Source: Haladaptatus litoreus
GTDB taxonomy: Archaea > Halobacteriota > Halobacteria > Halobacteriales > Haladaptataceae
Assembly: GCF_900156425.1 (NCBI RefSeq)
Contig: NZ_FTNO01000001.1
Coordinates: 1,240,001-1,304,000 of the forward strand
Direction: 5' to 3'
Length of the DNA stretch: 64,000 bases
The notes beneath the pieces are model-generated. The model was not told the origin of the DNA. It worked only from the letters and a program-made list of their open reading frames with translations, and did not search any database. Below, piece by piece: positions 49,603-57,917 of this stretch. The position numbers and the translations under genes were made by a program. Each line of letters opens with the position of its first letter. Within the stretch, counting starts at the first letter, position 1.

Positions 49603-51276
49603 TCACCCTTGTTTGAACTCCACGCCTTTGTCGCCGCGCGGGTGTTCCCACTCCGTCTCGGCGACGACGGCACAAGTGCCACATTCGACGCAGGGTTGCG
49701 TGTCGAGGCTCACGATTTTCTCCTCGTGGCCGTTCATCTGCACCGTCTCCTCGCGGTAGCATCCGCCGCCGAAATCCTTCGCGCTGACCGGACAGGCCGA
49801 AACCGCCTCGCCGCTGGCTTCGTAGGAGTCGTTTCGCAGGCGGATGTGTGGGTTGCCCACGTCGGTGTCGTAGGTCAAATCGCCGATTCGGTCGGCGAGG
49901 CTCTTCGGTTCGACCTCGTTCACGTCTTCGATTTCGGTGCCCAACTCCTCCGCGATAACCGTCGGGAGCGTGACGTAGGGCGTCTTCGTGTCCGGAATCA
50001 TCGAAGAGAGGAACGGCGAACTGTACAGGCGCTCCAGTTGCGACTCCATCGCGCCAGAGCGAAGCACGGCACGGCCAATCGGCGACGTGAGAAGGTTGTC
50101 GGTGAACTCTGCTATTGTTCCGTTCTCGCCGAATCGTCCGAGGGTTCGGTACTGCTTCGGACGCAGTTTCCCCATCACGCCCTCGTCTTTCAACTTCTTC
50201 TCGTACAGTCGTCCGGCCTTTTCTGGGTCGCCGCGCATTCGCGCCTCGGCGAAGGCCTCGGCAGCGAGCGCGCCGGCAGTCACGGCGTGGTTCATTCCCT
50301 TGATAATCGGCCCTTGGGCCTGCATCTGCCCGCCAGCGTCTCCGACGAGCGCGAGACGCCCGCGGTGGGGCGCGGGGTGCGCCGCCTTCTTCGAATCGGG
50401 GACGAGTTTCGCGCTGTACTCCACCTCGTCGTAGTGGCCGTTCAACCACTGGGCGAGCAAGGGATGCGTGAGCAGATTGTCGAGCAGTTCGTGCGGTTCC
50501 GCCTCCTCCGCCACCAGACTGTCGAGGTGGAAAACCGTGCCAATCGACAGCGAATCCTGATTCGTGTAGAGGAAACCACCGCCGCGAACGTCCTCGAACA
50601 GGTTGCCCGAGAAGAGGTGCGCTTCGCCTGTGTTCGGCGACACGCCGAACCGTTCCGCGATAACGTCTTCGGGCATGTCGATGACTGCTTTCACACCTTG
50701 GAACCATTCGTCCGGTTCGTCCCAGTCCATCAGACCGGCATCGCGGGCGAGTTCGCTGTTTACGCCGTCCGCCGCGATGATGAAGTCGGCCTTGATGGGG
50801 TCGAGTTCGTCGCAGGTGACGCCGACAATTTTGCCGCTCTCGCGGAGTAAGCCGTTCACTCGAACGCCAGTCAGCAGGCCGCCGCCGGTTTCGCTCGTCA
50901 TCTCGTGAACCCGGTCGGCCAACCACGAGTCCATTTTGCGCCGGAGGACGGCGTCGGACCACTCCGTGTCGTGTTCGTGGAGTCGGGTGATATCGAACGA
51001 TTTCACCTTCTCGTCGGCGACGTTGTGGATGTTGTAGCTCGTAATCGGGCGTTCTGCGGCCTCTTCGCGGAAATCAGGAAAGAGCGAGTCGATGGTGTAC
51101 GGCGCCGACTCCTCGGCGTAGATGAGGCCGCCGGAGACGTTTTTCGACCCGGCTTCGACACCGCGTTCCAAGACGAGCGTTTCGATTCCGTTGCGTGCGA
51201 GCGTCGCGGCCGCCGCGGCTCCACCGGGGCCAGCACCGACTACGACGGCTTCGTACTGTTCGTATTCTCCTGTCAT
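49603..51276 (-). CDS. ETF-quinone oxidoreductase with FixX-like ferredoxin domain
   Basis: The 557-residue protein joins a FixC-type flavoprotein (FAD start 'VVVGAGPGGAAAAATLARNG', 'IIAADGVNSELARDAGLMDW') to a C-terminal FixX-type iron-sulphur part (CPVSAKDFGGGCY, CVECGTC, four or more Cys). It takes electrons from the reduced ETF and passes them to the membrane quinone. It is third in the operon EtfB-EtfA-QO, 19 bases after EtfA. In bacteria FixC and FixX are separate or fused as ETF-QO. Confidence 0.92.
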   Translation of the reverse strand: MTGEYEQYEAVVVGAGPGGAAAAATLARNGIETLVLERGVEAGSKNVSGGLIYAEESAPYTIDSLFPDFREEAAERPITSYNIHNVADEKVKSFDITRLHEHDTEWSDAVLRRKMDSWLADRVHEMTSETGGGLLTGVRVNGLLRESGKIVGVTCDELDPIKADFIIAADGVNSELARDAGLMDWDEPDEWFQGVKAVIDMPEDVIAERFGVSPNTGEAHLFSGNLFEDVRGGGFLYTNQDSLSIGTVFHLDSLVAEEAEPHELLDNLLTHPLLAQWLNGHYDEVEYSAKLVPDSKKAAHPAPHRGRLALVGDAGGQMQAQGPIIKGMNHAVTAGALAAEAFAEARMRGDPEKAGRLYEKKLKDEGVMGKLRPKQYRTLGRFGENGTIAEFTDNLLTSPIGRAVLRSGAMESQLERLYSSPFLSSMIPDTKTPYVTLPTVIAEELGTEIEDVNEVEPKSLADRIGDLTYDTDVGNPHIRLRNDSYEASGEAVSACPVSAKDFGGGCYREETVQMNGHEEKIVSLDTQPCVECGTCAVVAETEWEHPRGDKGVEFKQG

Positions 51277-51295
51277 TGGCTGTCAATCACCATGT

Positions 51296-52843
51296 TCAGT
51301 CATCGTCTTCCGCCACGACCGCATCTAGTTCGCCCGCCTCGACTGCCTCGGTGAGGCGGGGAAGCACTTCGAACAGGTCGCCTTCGATGAAGTAATCGCT
51401 GAAATCCTTGATGTCGGCGTCCGTGTCGGTGTTAATCGCAATAATCGTCTCCGACTCGTCCATGCCGACTTTGTGCTGAATCGCGCCGCTGATGCCCGCC
51501 GCGATGTAGAGCGGCGGTTGGACGATTTGGCCGGTTTCGCCGATTTGGCGCTCCTCGCTGACGTACTGCTCGACGTGACCCTCCACGTTGTAGGAGGCCG
51601 TAACGACACCTCGAGAAAGGCCGAGGTCGGCGTCGTCGAAGGCGTCCACGAGGTCGAGGGCGAGTTCGATTCCTTCCGTGGGGTCGTCGCCGATGCCGCG
51701 ACCGATTGCGATGACGACTTCCCGCCCGGTCAAATCGACGCCCGCATCGAGGGTGTCCCACTCGGTAACTTCGACTCGATACCAGTCGTCCGGCGTGTCG
51801 ATGTCGTGGGAAACGATTTCGCCTTCACGTCCGGGGTCGGCTTCCATCGCGTCGAAACTACCCGGAATCACGGAACAGCCCTGCGGGTGGAACTCCCGGT
51901 CGGGGTTGTCGATACAGAGGATGGTCGAGTACTCGAACCCGGAGAAATCGGGGCGTTTCATGTGGAGGATGCGCTCGAAATCCACCTTCTCGCCGGGCAT
52001 GCCGGTTTTTACCGGATTCGAGATGAGTTCGTTCGTGATGGTCAAGCCCGAACAGTCGCTCGCGAGTCCGGAGTCGAGTTCGCCCTGTACCTGTGCGGAG
52101 AGGTCGCGTCCGTTGTTGGTCGCCGGAAAGAGGAAGTAGCGCGGTTTGTCGTACTCCTTCCAGTCGGCATCGGTTCGCGCCATATCCGCCACGATTTCGG
52201 TGTATGGCTTGTGGCGGAATCGCTCCAGTCGGTCGTCGTCGTGGTACACCGCCACGTCCGCGCCGAGCGCGATACACTCCTCCGCGAGGTCGTGCATGTC
52301 GTCGCCGACGAGTACGGCGACGACTCGTTCGTCGCCGCCGTACTCGGTTTCGTAGTCGTCCATCAACTCGCGGGCCTTGCCGAGCATCTCCTTCGATACG
52401 TCGAGGAGTTCGCCGCCCTGCGTCTCGCAGTACACCCACATGTCGCGGTAGACGCCGTCTTCCAGCGCCCGAACGTGTTTTTTGTCCGCGGTGGGATGGG
52501 TGAGTCCGTCGTCTTCTTCCTCCGCTTCGGCTTCATCTGCTTCGTCTGCATCAGCGGAATCGGATGTATCCGATTCCGCCGTTTCTTCTCCCTCGTCCGG
52601 GTCTGCCACGTCCTCCGCTGTCTCTTCGTACTCGCCTTCGGTTTCCGTGTCTTCGACTTCACCACCTTCTGTCTCGGCTTCCAGTTCGTCGATTCGGGCT
52701 TGGATGACCTCCTTTGCCGTCTTCCTGTCTTTGCCTTCTTCTTCGTCCGTAAGCAGGTCGTCCAAAGCACCCGGGTCTTCTACGGTCTGTACGTCCTCTT
52801 CCAGTTCCTCGACGGTTCGGTCGCCGGGATTTTCGTTCGTCAT
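51296..52843 (-). CDS. etfA: Electron transfer flavoprotein alpha subunit
   Basis: The 515-residue protein is EtfA/FixB with FAD-binding end 'QIVQPPLYIAAGISGAIQHK' (about residues 445-465). About 115 N-terminal residues are additional and very acidic: VEELEEDVQTVEDPGALDDL, then a run of Glu, Asp, Ser and Ala (residues about 60-110) before the normal EtfA start (RALEDGVYRDMWVYCE). Normal EtfA is near 310 residues. The extension may be a haloarchaeal solubility tail or partner-binding arm. Confidence 0.9.
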   Translation of the reverse strand: MTNENPGDRTVEELEEDVQTVEDPGALDDLLTDEEEGKDRKTAKEVIQARIDELEAETEGGEVEDTETEGEYEETAEDVADPDEGEETAESDTSDSADADEADEAEAEEEDDGLTHPTADKKHVRALEDGVYRDMWVYCETQGGELLDVSKEMLGKARELMDDYETEYGGDERVVAVLVGDDMHDLAEECIALGADVAVYHDDDRLERFRHKPYTEIVADMARTDADWKEYDKPRYFLFPATNNGRDLSAQVQGELDSGLASDCSGLTITNELISNPVKTGMPGEKVDFERILHMKRPDFSGFEYSTILCIDNPDREFHPQGCSVIPGSFDAMEADPGREGEIVSHDIDTPDDWYRVEVTEWDTLDAGVDLTGREVVIAIGRGIGDDPTEGIELALDLVDAFDDADLGLSRGVVTASYNVEGHVEQYVSEERQIGETGQIVQPPLYIAAGISGAIQHKVGMDESETIIAINTDTDADIKDFSDYFIEGDLFEVLPRLTEAVEAGELDAVVAEDDD

Positions 52844-52845
52844 TA

Positions 52846-53694
52846 TCAGTCCCCCGTGGCGAATGGCCGCATCGTTTCGAGCACGTCCTCTATCGCCTCC
52901 TCGTCGTCGGGCGTGACCATCGTGGCATCCCGCTCCGCCGGAGCCTTCGGAATCGGGTCAACCGACGACACGATTGTCGGTGACCCGTCCAGTCCGATGT
53001 ACTCCGGGTCGAGATTGAGGTCGGCGTGGTCCCACGTCGAGAGGTACTCTTCGTACTCCTCGGCGCGTTCTTCGGTTTCGGCTTTCAGTCGCTTCTTCTG
53101 GAGTCGGTGGGCCGACTTTCGGTACGATGGTTCGTACTCCGGGTCGGTCACGATGAATGCCGGAAGCGGCGCGGTGACGGTTTCGATTTCGTCTACGTCA
53201 CCCTCCACGAGTCGTTTCGCGCGTACCTGTCGTTCCTCCTCGTCGACTTCCATCGCGATGACGTGCGTGATGATGGGATAGTCCAGACACCACGCCGTCT
53301 GCGGGCCGGTCTGTCCCGTCTCTCCGTCTGCGGTTTTGAACCCCGCGAAAACCAAATCCGGTTCGCCGATTTTTTCGATTCCTGCCGAGAGGGTAATCGC
53401 CGTCGCCCACGTGTCCGCGGCGGCCATCTCGCGGTCGGAGAGGAGATAGCAGTCGTCCGCGTACACCGTCATCGCTTCGCGGAGCACGTCGGCGTAGCCC
53501 GGCGGCCCCATGCTCATCGCGCTCACCTGCCCGCCGTGTTTCACTTTCGTCTGGAGGGCAGCCTTGAGGGCGAACTCGTCGTTCGGGTTCATCACCGTCG
53601 GCGTCCGTCCGCGTTCTAAGTGACCGTCCTCGTCGAACGACACCTGCCCCTCGCGGAAGTCGGGGACGCCTTTCGTCAACACGACCGAGTGCAT
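52846..53694 (-). CDS. etfB: Electron transfer flavoprotein beta subunit
   Basis: The 282-residue protein (MHSVVLTKGVPDFREGQVSF) is EtfB/FixA. It has the conserved 'PNDEFALKAALQTKVKHGGQ' and 'VFAGFKTADGETGQTGPQTA' motifs for AMP/FAD contact. With EtfA it accepts electrons from acyl-CoA dehydrogenases. It is the first gene; EtfA follows with a 2-base gap. ATG 53694 is chosen; an in-frame ATG four codons upstream is also possible. Confidence 0.9.
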   Translation of the reverse strand: MHSVVLTKGVPDFREGQVSFDEDGHLERGRTPTVMNPNDEFALKAALQTKVKHGGQVSAMSMGPPGYADVLREAMTVYADDCYLLSDREMAAADTWATAITLSAGIEKIGEPDLVFAGFKTADGETGQTGPQTAWCLDYPIITHVIAMEVDEEERQVRAKRLVEGDVDEIETVTAPLPAFIVTDPEYEPSYRKSAHRLQKKRLKAETEERAEEYEEYLSTWDHADLNLDPEYIGLDGSPTIVSSVDPIPKAPAERDATMVTPDDEEAIEDVLETMRPFATGD

Positions 53695-53757
53695 TGATAC
53701 CACCAACCATGACTGTGTTTAGTTTGCATACGTCACCAAGTACCAAAGCCCCCGGAG

Positions 53758-53769
53758 GTTATTATACTG
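53758..53769 (-). promoter_or_regulatory. TATA box for the ETF operon
   Basis: On the minus strand the sequence is CAGTATAATAAC, about 64-75 bases before the EtfB ATG. A start near 53737 gives a leader of roughly 40 bases. The space from 53770 to 53864 holds no gene. Confidence 0.45.
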
Positions 53770-53864
53770 TTGGGAAGTCAACAAAAATCTGACATTCCAA
53801 TAGAATACTACCCGCTGATGATGTCTGTCATTTCTGTGAGATAACGACCGAAACGTGTCAATAC

Positions 53865-54821
53865 TCAGGCTTGCGGAGCAGGGCCGTCTCCCGCGCCTCG
53901 TTCTCGCTGATGGGCGGTTTCCGCCGTCTCGACGGCATCTTCCGCCTCGTTTTCGTTTTCATCATCGGATTCACCAGTCGGCCTTCGTCGCTCGCTCCGA
54001 ATCATCGTCATCTCGCCGCGAGCACGCATGGTTCCATCAGCAGTTGCGTTCTCGTGAAATTCGAGGTCCGTGCAGGCTACGTCGCCCAGCACTTCCGCCC
54101 CGTCTTCCAAAACGACGGTCCCATTGCGGGTCGTCACGTCGCCGTGGATTCGCGTCTTCTCCCCCACGACGATGTCGCCGCGAGCACGAAGACTGCCGAA
54201 CAGTTCGGTCTTCGAACCCATCTCGATTTCCTCGGCGCGGATGTTGCCGTGCAGTCGGCATTCGTCGCCGATTGTCGCGGGGGTCGAAACGCGCCACGCA
54301 TCGTCGCTGACGTGGGCGCTTCGCGGGATGACCGCCGGGTCGGCCTCGCTTTCGTCCAGCATCTCGTCGATGACGTTTTTCGCGGCCTCCTCCTCGCCCA
54401 GTCGGAGCAACTGCGAGAGGTAGACGAAGAGGAACACGACGGTCGGCATCGGATTTCGGATGACAATCCAGCCGTTCGCTTCGAATCCGTTGTCGATTTG
54501 AACGTCGTCGCCGATGTCGAGGTCGCCGCTGACCATCAATCGCCCGGCAACGTGGACGCGCTCGCCCAAGTAGGCGTCCTGTCCGACGAGAACGTCGCCA
54601 TCGACCTCCGACCAGAGGTCGAGGCGACAGTCCGCCTCAGCTTCGATATGTCCGCCAAACGTCGCTCGCTCGCCCGCGATGACGTGGTTCCCACGCACGC
54701 CGAACTCGACAGTGCTCTGTGCGCCGACGATGATGTCGCCGTTGGTCACGAGGTCGTGTTCTTCGACGGTCGTCCCGTCGGGAATCGAAAGTTCATCCAG
54801 AGGGTCGGAGCGGAGCGGCAC
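53865..54821 (-). CDS. Bactofilin/polymer-forming-like protein with one membrane helix
   Basis: The 318-residue product begins GTG-Pro-Leu-Arg (54821) and has repeated short beta-strand turns of the bactofilin type: 'EEHDLVTNGDIIVGAQSTVE', 'VDGDVLVGQDAYLGERVHVA' and 'LFGSLRARGDIVVGEKTRIH'. A hydrophobic segment (MPTVVFLFVYLSQLLRL) interrupts the two helical stretches. The C-terminal 45 residues are acidic. Such right-handed beta-helices can build cytoskeletal filaments. A longer upstream start (GTG 54911) is possible. Confidence 0.75.
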   Translation of the reverse strand: MPLRSDPLDELSIPDGTTVEEHDLVTNGDIIVGAQSTVEFGVRGNHVIAGERATFGGHIEAEADCRLDLWSEVDGDVLVGQDAYLGERVHVAGRLMVSGDLDIGDDVQIDNGFEANGWIVIRNPMPTVVFLFVYLSQLLRLGEEEAAKNVIDEMLDESEADPAVIPRSAHVSDDAWRVSTPATIGDECRLHGNIRAEEIEMGSKTELFGSLRARGDIVVGEKTRIHGDVTTRNGTVVLEDGAEVLGDVACTDLEFHENATADGTMRARGEMTMIRSERRRPTGESDDENENEAEDAVETAETAHQRERGAGDGPAPQA

Positions 54822-54968
54822 ACATCCTACCAACGATTCCCGCGTAATAAATCCTCCCGAGAACGTCTGACGCTCGTCTGCCGAGTTGGGATGCGCTACG
54901 TTCCCAAACACCTGTGTGTCGATAGCTATTCTACAGCTTTTTTATCCGTCGGGGGCTAACGCCGGAGT

Positions 54969-55166
54969 ATGACTACTCTTTCATTCGATGACGAGGGCGT
55001 CGATGTGGTTTACGAAGGAACCGAGTTCCGACTCGAAAAAGACCTCATCGAGGACGCGACGCAGAAATCCTACTTCGACGTGACCGACCACGAAGTCCTG
55101 CGAATCGTGGAGAAAGACCCGTCACTGGGAGGGCAAGCACGCCGAATCGGAGATATTATTCGATAG
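54969..55166 (+). CDS. DUF5800 family protein
   Basis: The 65-residue product (MTTLSFDDEGVDVVYEGTEF) carries the conserved 'RLEKDLIEDATQKSYFDVTD' then 'HEVLRIVEKDPSLGGQARRI', matching the haloarchaeal DUF5800 family. It is small, acidic and of unknown function. ATG 54969 gives the standard start. It is divergent from the bactofilin-like gene. Confidence 0.82.
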   Translation: MTTLSFDDEGVDVVYEGTEFRLEKDLIEDATQKSYFDVTDHEVLRIVEKDPSLGGQARRIGDIIR

Positions 55167-55264
55167 CACGTTCTCTCCAACGTATAATATACAGATGCCC
55201 CGGTTTCAGTTGAATATAAATTTATATAAATAAATTTTTGTTTGAAATTAGTAGATATTCTCTA

Positions 55265-55540
55265 ATGAAATACCCAAAAACGTATCTGCCATGGGTTTTT
55301 GTTCTTGGCGCTGTCGGAGTTGCTCTCCGAACTGTTGTACGGTGGACAGGGGAAACGCCTTCGATTTCTCTTTATGCAGATATTTCATTACTATTTCTCT
55401 TTCTAGCTATATCAGTTGAGTATTATTACGAATCCAAAGAGAAACCTCTCTCTGGATTGTTCCGACATATTTTATTGGTGATTTCCACAGCCTGTTTGTT
55501 GGTCATACTCTGTTCACTGACTGCCCCCCTTTTCCGGTAG
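55265..55540 (+). CDS. Three-helix membrane protein of AT-rich base use
   Basis: The 91-residue product (MKYPKTYLPWVFVLGAVGVA) has three hydrophobic segments, including 'LYADISLLFLFLAISVEYYY' and 'ILLVISTACLLVILCSL'. Its codons are much richer in A and T than surrounding genes, and the loops carry Lys rather than Glu/Asp. TATAAATAAATTTT precedes it. This suggests recent transfer. A TTG start nine codons upstream is possible. Function unknown. Confidence 0.5.
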   Translation: MKYPKTYLPWVFVLGAVGVALRTVVRWTGETPSISLYADISLLFLFLAISVEYYYESKEKPLSGLFRHILLVISTACLLVILCSLTAPLFR

Positions 55541-55570
55541 GATTTAGGTACTCCCGCCGAACAATCGTGT

Positions 55571-55705
55571 ATGAACCTTCCAGCCGATTTCGACCACCCC
55601 GCGTGGCTGACCGCGGCAGGCACGATTGCGTCGTACCTGCTCATCCTTGCCGTGATGACCGTCCTGTTGTTCGGCGTGCCGTATCTGATTTTCACCGCGC
55701 TGTAA
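55571..55705 (+). CDS. 44-residue single-span membrane protein
   Basis: ATG 55571 opens 44 codons: MNLPADFDHPAWLTAAGTIA then a hydrophobic helix 'SYLLILAVMTVLLFGVPYLI' and FTAL. The N-terminal Asp-rich segment and one or two spans are typical of small haloarchaeal membrane proteins. It is 30 bases after the AT-rich gene. Function unknown. Confidence 0.5.
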   Translation: MNLPADFDHPAWLTAAGTIASYLLILAVMTVLLFGVPYLIFTAL

Positions 55706-55873
55706 GTCGCATTTTCTAACTGCTAGAAACGAAACCAAGAAGGCCAGATTACAACTGTTAGCTGTAGGCCAGGCCCTCGCTCACGCTGCACTCGGCCCCA
55801 ATTGATTGTTTGGTTTGCCATAGATTTCGGCAAGATGAATTACCGTTACAAAACGACTGGCTAAACTTGGGTT

Positions 55874-55901
55874 GGCCGGGTGCGCCTCAGCGCACCCGGC
55901 C
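55874..55901. terminator. Perfect 12-bp GC hairpin
   Basis: GGCCGGGTGCGC (55874-55885) and GCGCACCCGGCC (55890-55901) pair perfectly around CTCA. It sits in the 375-base gap between a small membrane protein gene and the PAN stop, so it could end transcription of either. Downstream, 55917-56008 has faint similarity to the dispersed repeat ends (GTAGACGTGACTT). Confidence 0.45.
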
Positions 55902-56080
55902 TTGCTGTCCTGGCGGGTACGGGCGAGCGAACAAGGAACGAGTGGCTCTGCCACGAGTGACTGCGAGAGCGAGGGCGTATCTGTAGACGTGACTTCTGTG
56001 GTCGTCACTGCACCAAGACAAGTATCAACTGAAACACAAAACCGCGAACCTGAAAAGACCGACTGTGTTTGACGGTTCGC

Positions 56081-57298
56081 TTAGGCGAACGTCTTGGAGA
56101 CTTCGTCGCTTTCGTCGTCTTCCGCCTCGATTTTCTCCCGTGCGTCTTCGAAGTCCTGCATCGTGATTTCGGTGCGGTCGTCGCGGATGGCGAACATCCC
56201 GGCCTCGGTACAGATGGCCTTGATGTCGGCACCGCTGGCGTCGCCCGTTTCGACGGCGAGTTTTTCGAAGTCCACGTCGTCGGCGACGTTCATGCCGCGG
56301 GTGTGGATGCGGAAGATCTGCTCTCTGCCCTCGTCGTTCGGGTTCGGCACCTCGATGAGGCGGTCGAAACGACCGGGGCGGAGAATCGCGCGGTCGAGCA
56401 TGTCGAAGCGGTTGGTGGCGGCGATGATGCGGATTTCGCCGCGGTCTTCGAAGCCGTCCATCTCCGAGAGCAACTGCATCATCGTACGCTGCACTTCTGC
56501 GTCACCCGACGTTTTCGAGTCGGTACGCTTCGACGCGATGGCGTCGATTTCGTCGATGAAGAGGACGGCCGGTTCGTGCTGACGGGCGACTTCGAACAGG
56601 TCACGGACGAGTTTCGCGCCCTCGCCGATGAACTTGTGGACGAGTTCTGACCCGGCCATCTTGATGAAGGTCGCATCGGTCTGGTTGGCGACTGCTTTCG
56701 CCAGCATGGTTTTCCCGGTTCCGGGTGGGCCGTAGAGCAGAACGCCGGACGGTGGGTCGATGCCAACTTCGGTGAACATCTCGGGACTCTCCAACGGCAT
56801 CTCGACCGTCTCACGGACTTCGTTCATCTGCTCTTTCAGTCCGCCGATGTCCTCGTAGGTGACTTCGGGACTCTTCGTGACTTGCATCACGCGGGCACGA
56901 ACGTCCGTTTCGTCGTCAAGGGTCTTTACGATAGAGAGAGAGTTGTTGACGGCGACTCGGGAGTCGGGTTCGAGTTCGGTATGCATCTCATCAGTCACTT
57001 CGGTAACGGCTTCCTGATTGTTACCGTGCTGTTTGATGATAACACCCTCGTCCGTAATCTCCTGCACGGTGGCGACGAACAACGGGGACTGCTTTAGCTT
57101 CTTGTTCTCGTGCGTGAGCCGTTCGAGCTTCTGCTGGTACTTGTTGTTCTCCGCGTTCGCGTCGAGGAGTTTGTCTCGCATCTCCTCGTTCTGGGATTCG
57201 AGGACTTCGAGGCGTTCTTGGAGTGCCTCTATTTTCTCCTGTCTGGACGTACTCTCCTCGTCGTAGGGGAGTTCTACGTCATCCACAGTATCGGTCAT
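56081..57298 (-). CDS. pan: Proteasome-activating nucleotidase (AAA ATPase)
   Basis: The 405-residue protein has an N-terminal coiled coil (residues 20-70), an OB ring and AAA domain with Walker A GPPGTGKT (190-197) and Walker B LFIDEIDA (Asp249-Glu250), '[20 protein letters not shown]' sensor blocks. It unfolds proteins and opens the 20S proteasome gate. The C-terminal tail reads EVSKTFA: the classical gate-opening HbYX motif would need a hydrophobic residue, Tyr and any residue. Here TFA has Phe but no hydrophobic residue before it. Confidence 0.95.
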   Translation of the reverse strand: MTDTVDDVELPYDEESTSRQEKIEALQERLEVLESQNEEMRDKLLDANAENNKYQQKLERLTHENKKLKQSPLFVATVQEITDEGVIIKQHGNNQEAVTEVTDEMHTELEPDSRVAVNNSLSIVKTLDDETDVRARVMQVTKSPEVTYEDIGGLKEQMNEVRETVEMPLESPEMFTEVGIDPPSGVLLYGPPGTGKTMLAKAVANQTDATFIKMAGSELVHKFIGEGAKLVRDLFEVARQHEPAVLFIDEIDAIASKRTDSKTSGDAEVQRTMMQLLSEMDGFEDRGEIRIIAATNRFDMLDRAILRPGRFDRLIEVPNPNDEGREQIFRIHTRGMNVADDVDFEKLAVETGDASGADIKAICTEAGMFAIRDDRTEITMQDFEDAREKIEAEDDESDEVSKTFA

Positions 57299-57449
57299 CA
57301 ATTCCGGATAAGCGCCTGTCTCTTAAGAGGCTTCGGGTGACCGACCTTTTCGCACCGTTTTTGCCGCTACACAGCTTACCGTGACAATTCCCATGAGTAA
57401 TAAAATTGAATAGGAAATATTATCACCCTGTATCTGAAATTGGTAGTCG

Positions 57450-57725
57450 ATGAGTGTCCCAGAGCTATCCCAGACGAACACTAACCGGTTGCAAGACGCA
57501 GATTCGACCGAGGCTGTCCGCGACCTTCCACCCAGTGCAAAGTTGGTCGCGAAGGTGTTGGAGTACAACGAGACGATGACCCAGAGCGAACTGGCCGACG
57601 AAACGCTCCTGCCGCCTCGAACGGTCCGCTACGCGTTGAATCGACTCGAAGACGAAGACCTCGTCGATTCGCGGTTTTCGTTCTCGGATGCGCGCAAACG
57701 ACTCTACACGCTCGACATTCAGTAA
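57450..57725 (+). CDS. Winged-helix regulator (MarR/TrmB-like)
   Basis: The 91-residue product (MSVPELSQTNTNRLQDADST) is a compact winged helix: 'SAKLVAKVLEYNETMTQSEL' then the recognition helix 'PPRTVRYALNRLEDEDLVDS' and a wing. Many haloarchaeal homologues are DNA-binding regulators of about this size. The gene is divergent from PAN with 151 bases between; it might control it, an inference. Confidence 0.78.
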   Translation: MSVPELSQTNTNRLQDADSTEAVRDLPPSAKLVAKVLEYNETMTQSELADETLLPPRTVRYALNRLEDEDLVDSRFSFSDARKRLYTLDIQ

Positions 57726-57917
57726 CACAGAATCCAAGCGTTTATATCAGAACACGCGCCCAATCCGGGCCGTGAGTTCGAAATCGTTTCCCTGTCGATT
57801 TGTCCAGCCCTCTCCTGATTTTTCATTCGTCCCATCGGAGCACCATCCGATTCGTCATCGACCGTACCGTGGCGCTCACGGAAATCATTTAACAGCAGGA
57901 AGCCAACGAACAAATCA

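Noticed and set aside
49363-50850. A 495-codon plus-strand open frame opposite ETF-QO
   Set aside because: Antisense shadow of a clear flavoprotein; no family features.
51473-53281. A 602-codon plus-strand open frame opposite the ETF genes
   Set aside because: It is the antisense shadow of etfA and etfB; its composition (Val, Arg, His rich) is that of a reversed GC-rich coding sequence.
53871-54959. A 362-codon plus-strand open frame opposite the bactofilin-like gene
   Set aside because: Antisense; the minus strand shows regular beta-helix repeats.
55720-55860. A tRNA gene
   Set aside because: No T-loop sequence or consistent acceptor stem is visible.
57719-57913. A 64-codon minus frame before mre11
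   Set aside because: No recognisable pattern, and it sits on the mre11 promoter region.
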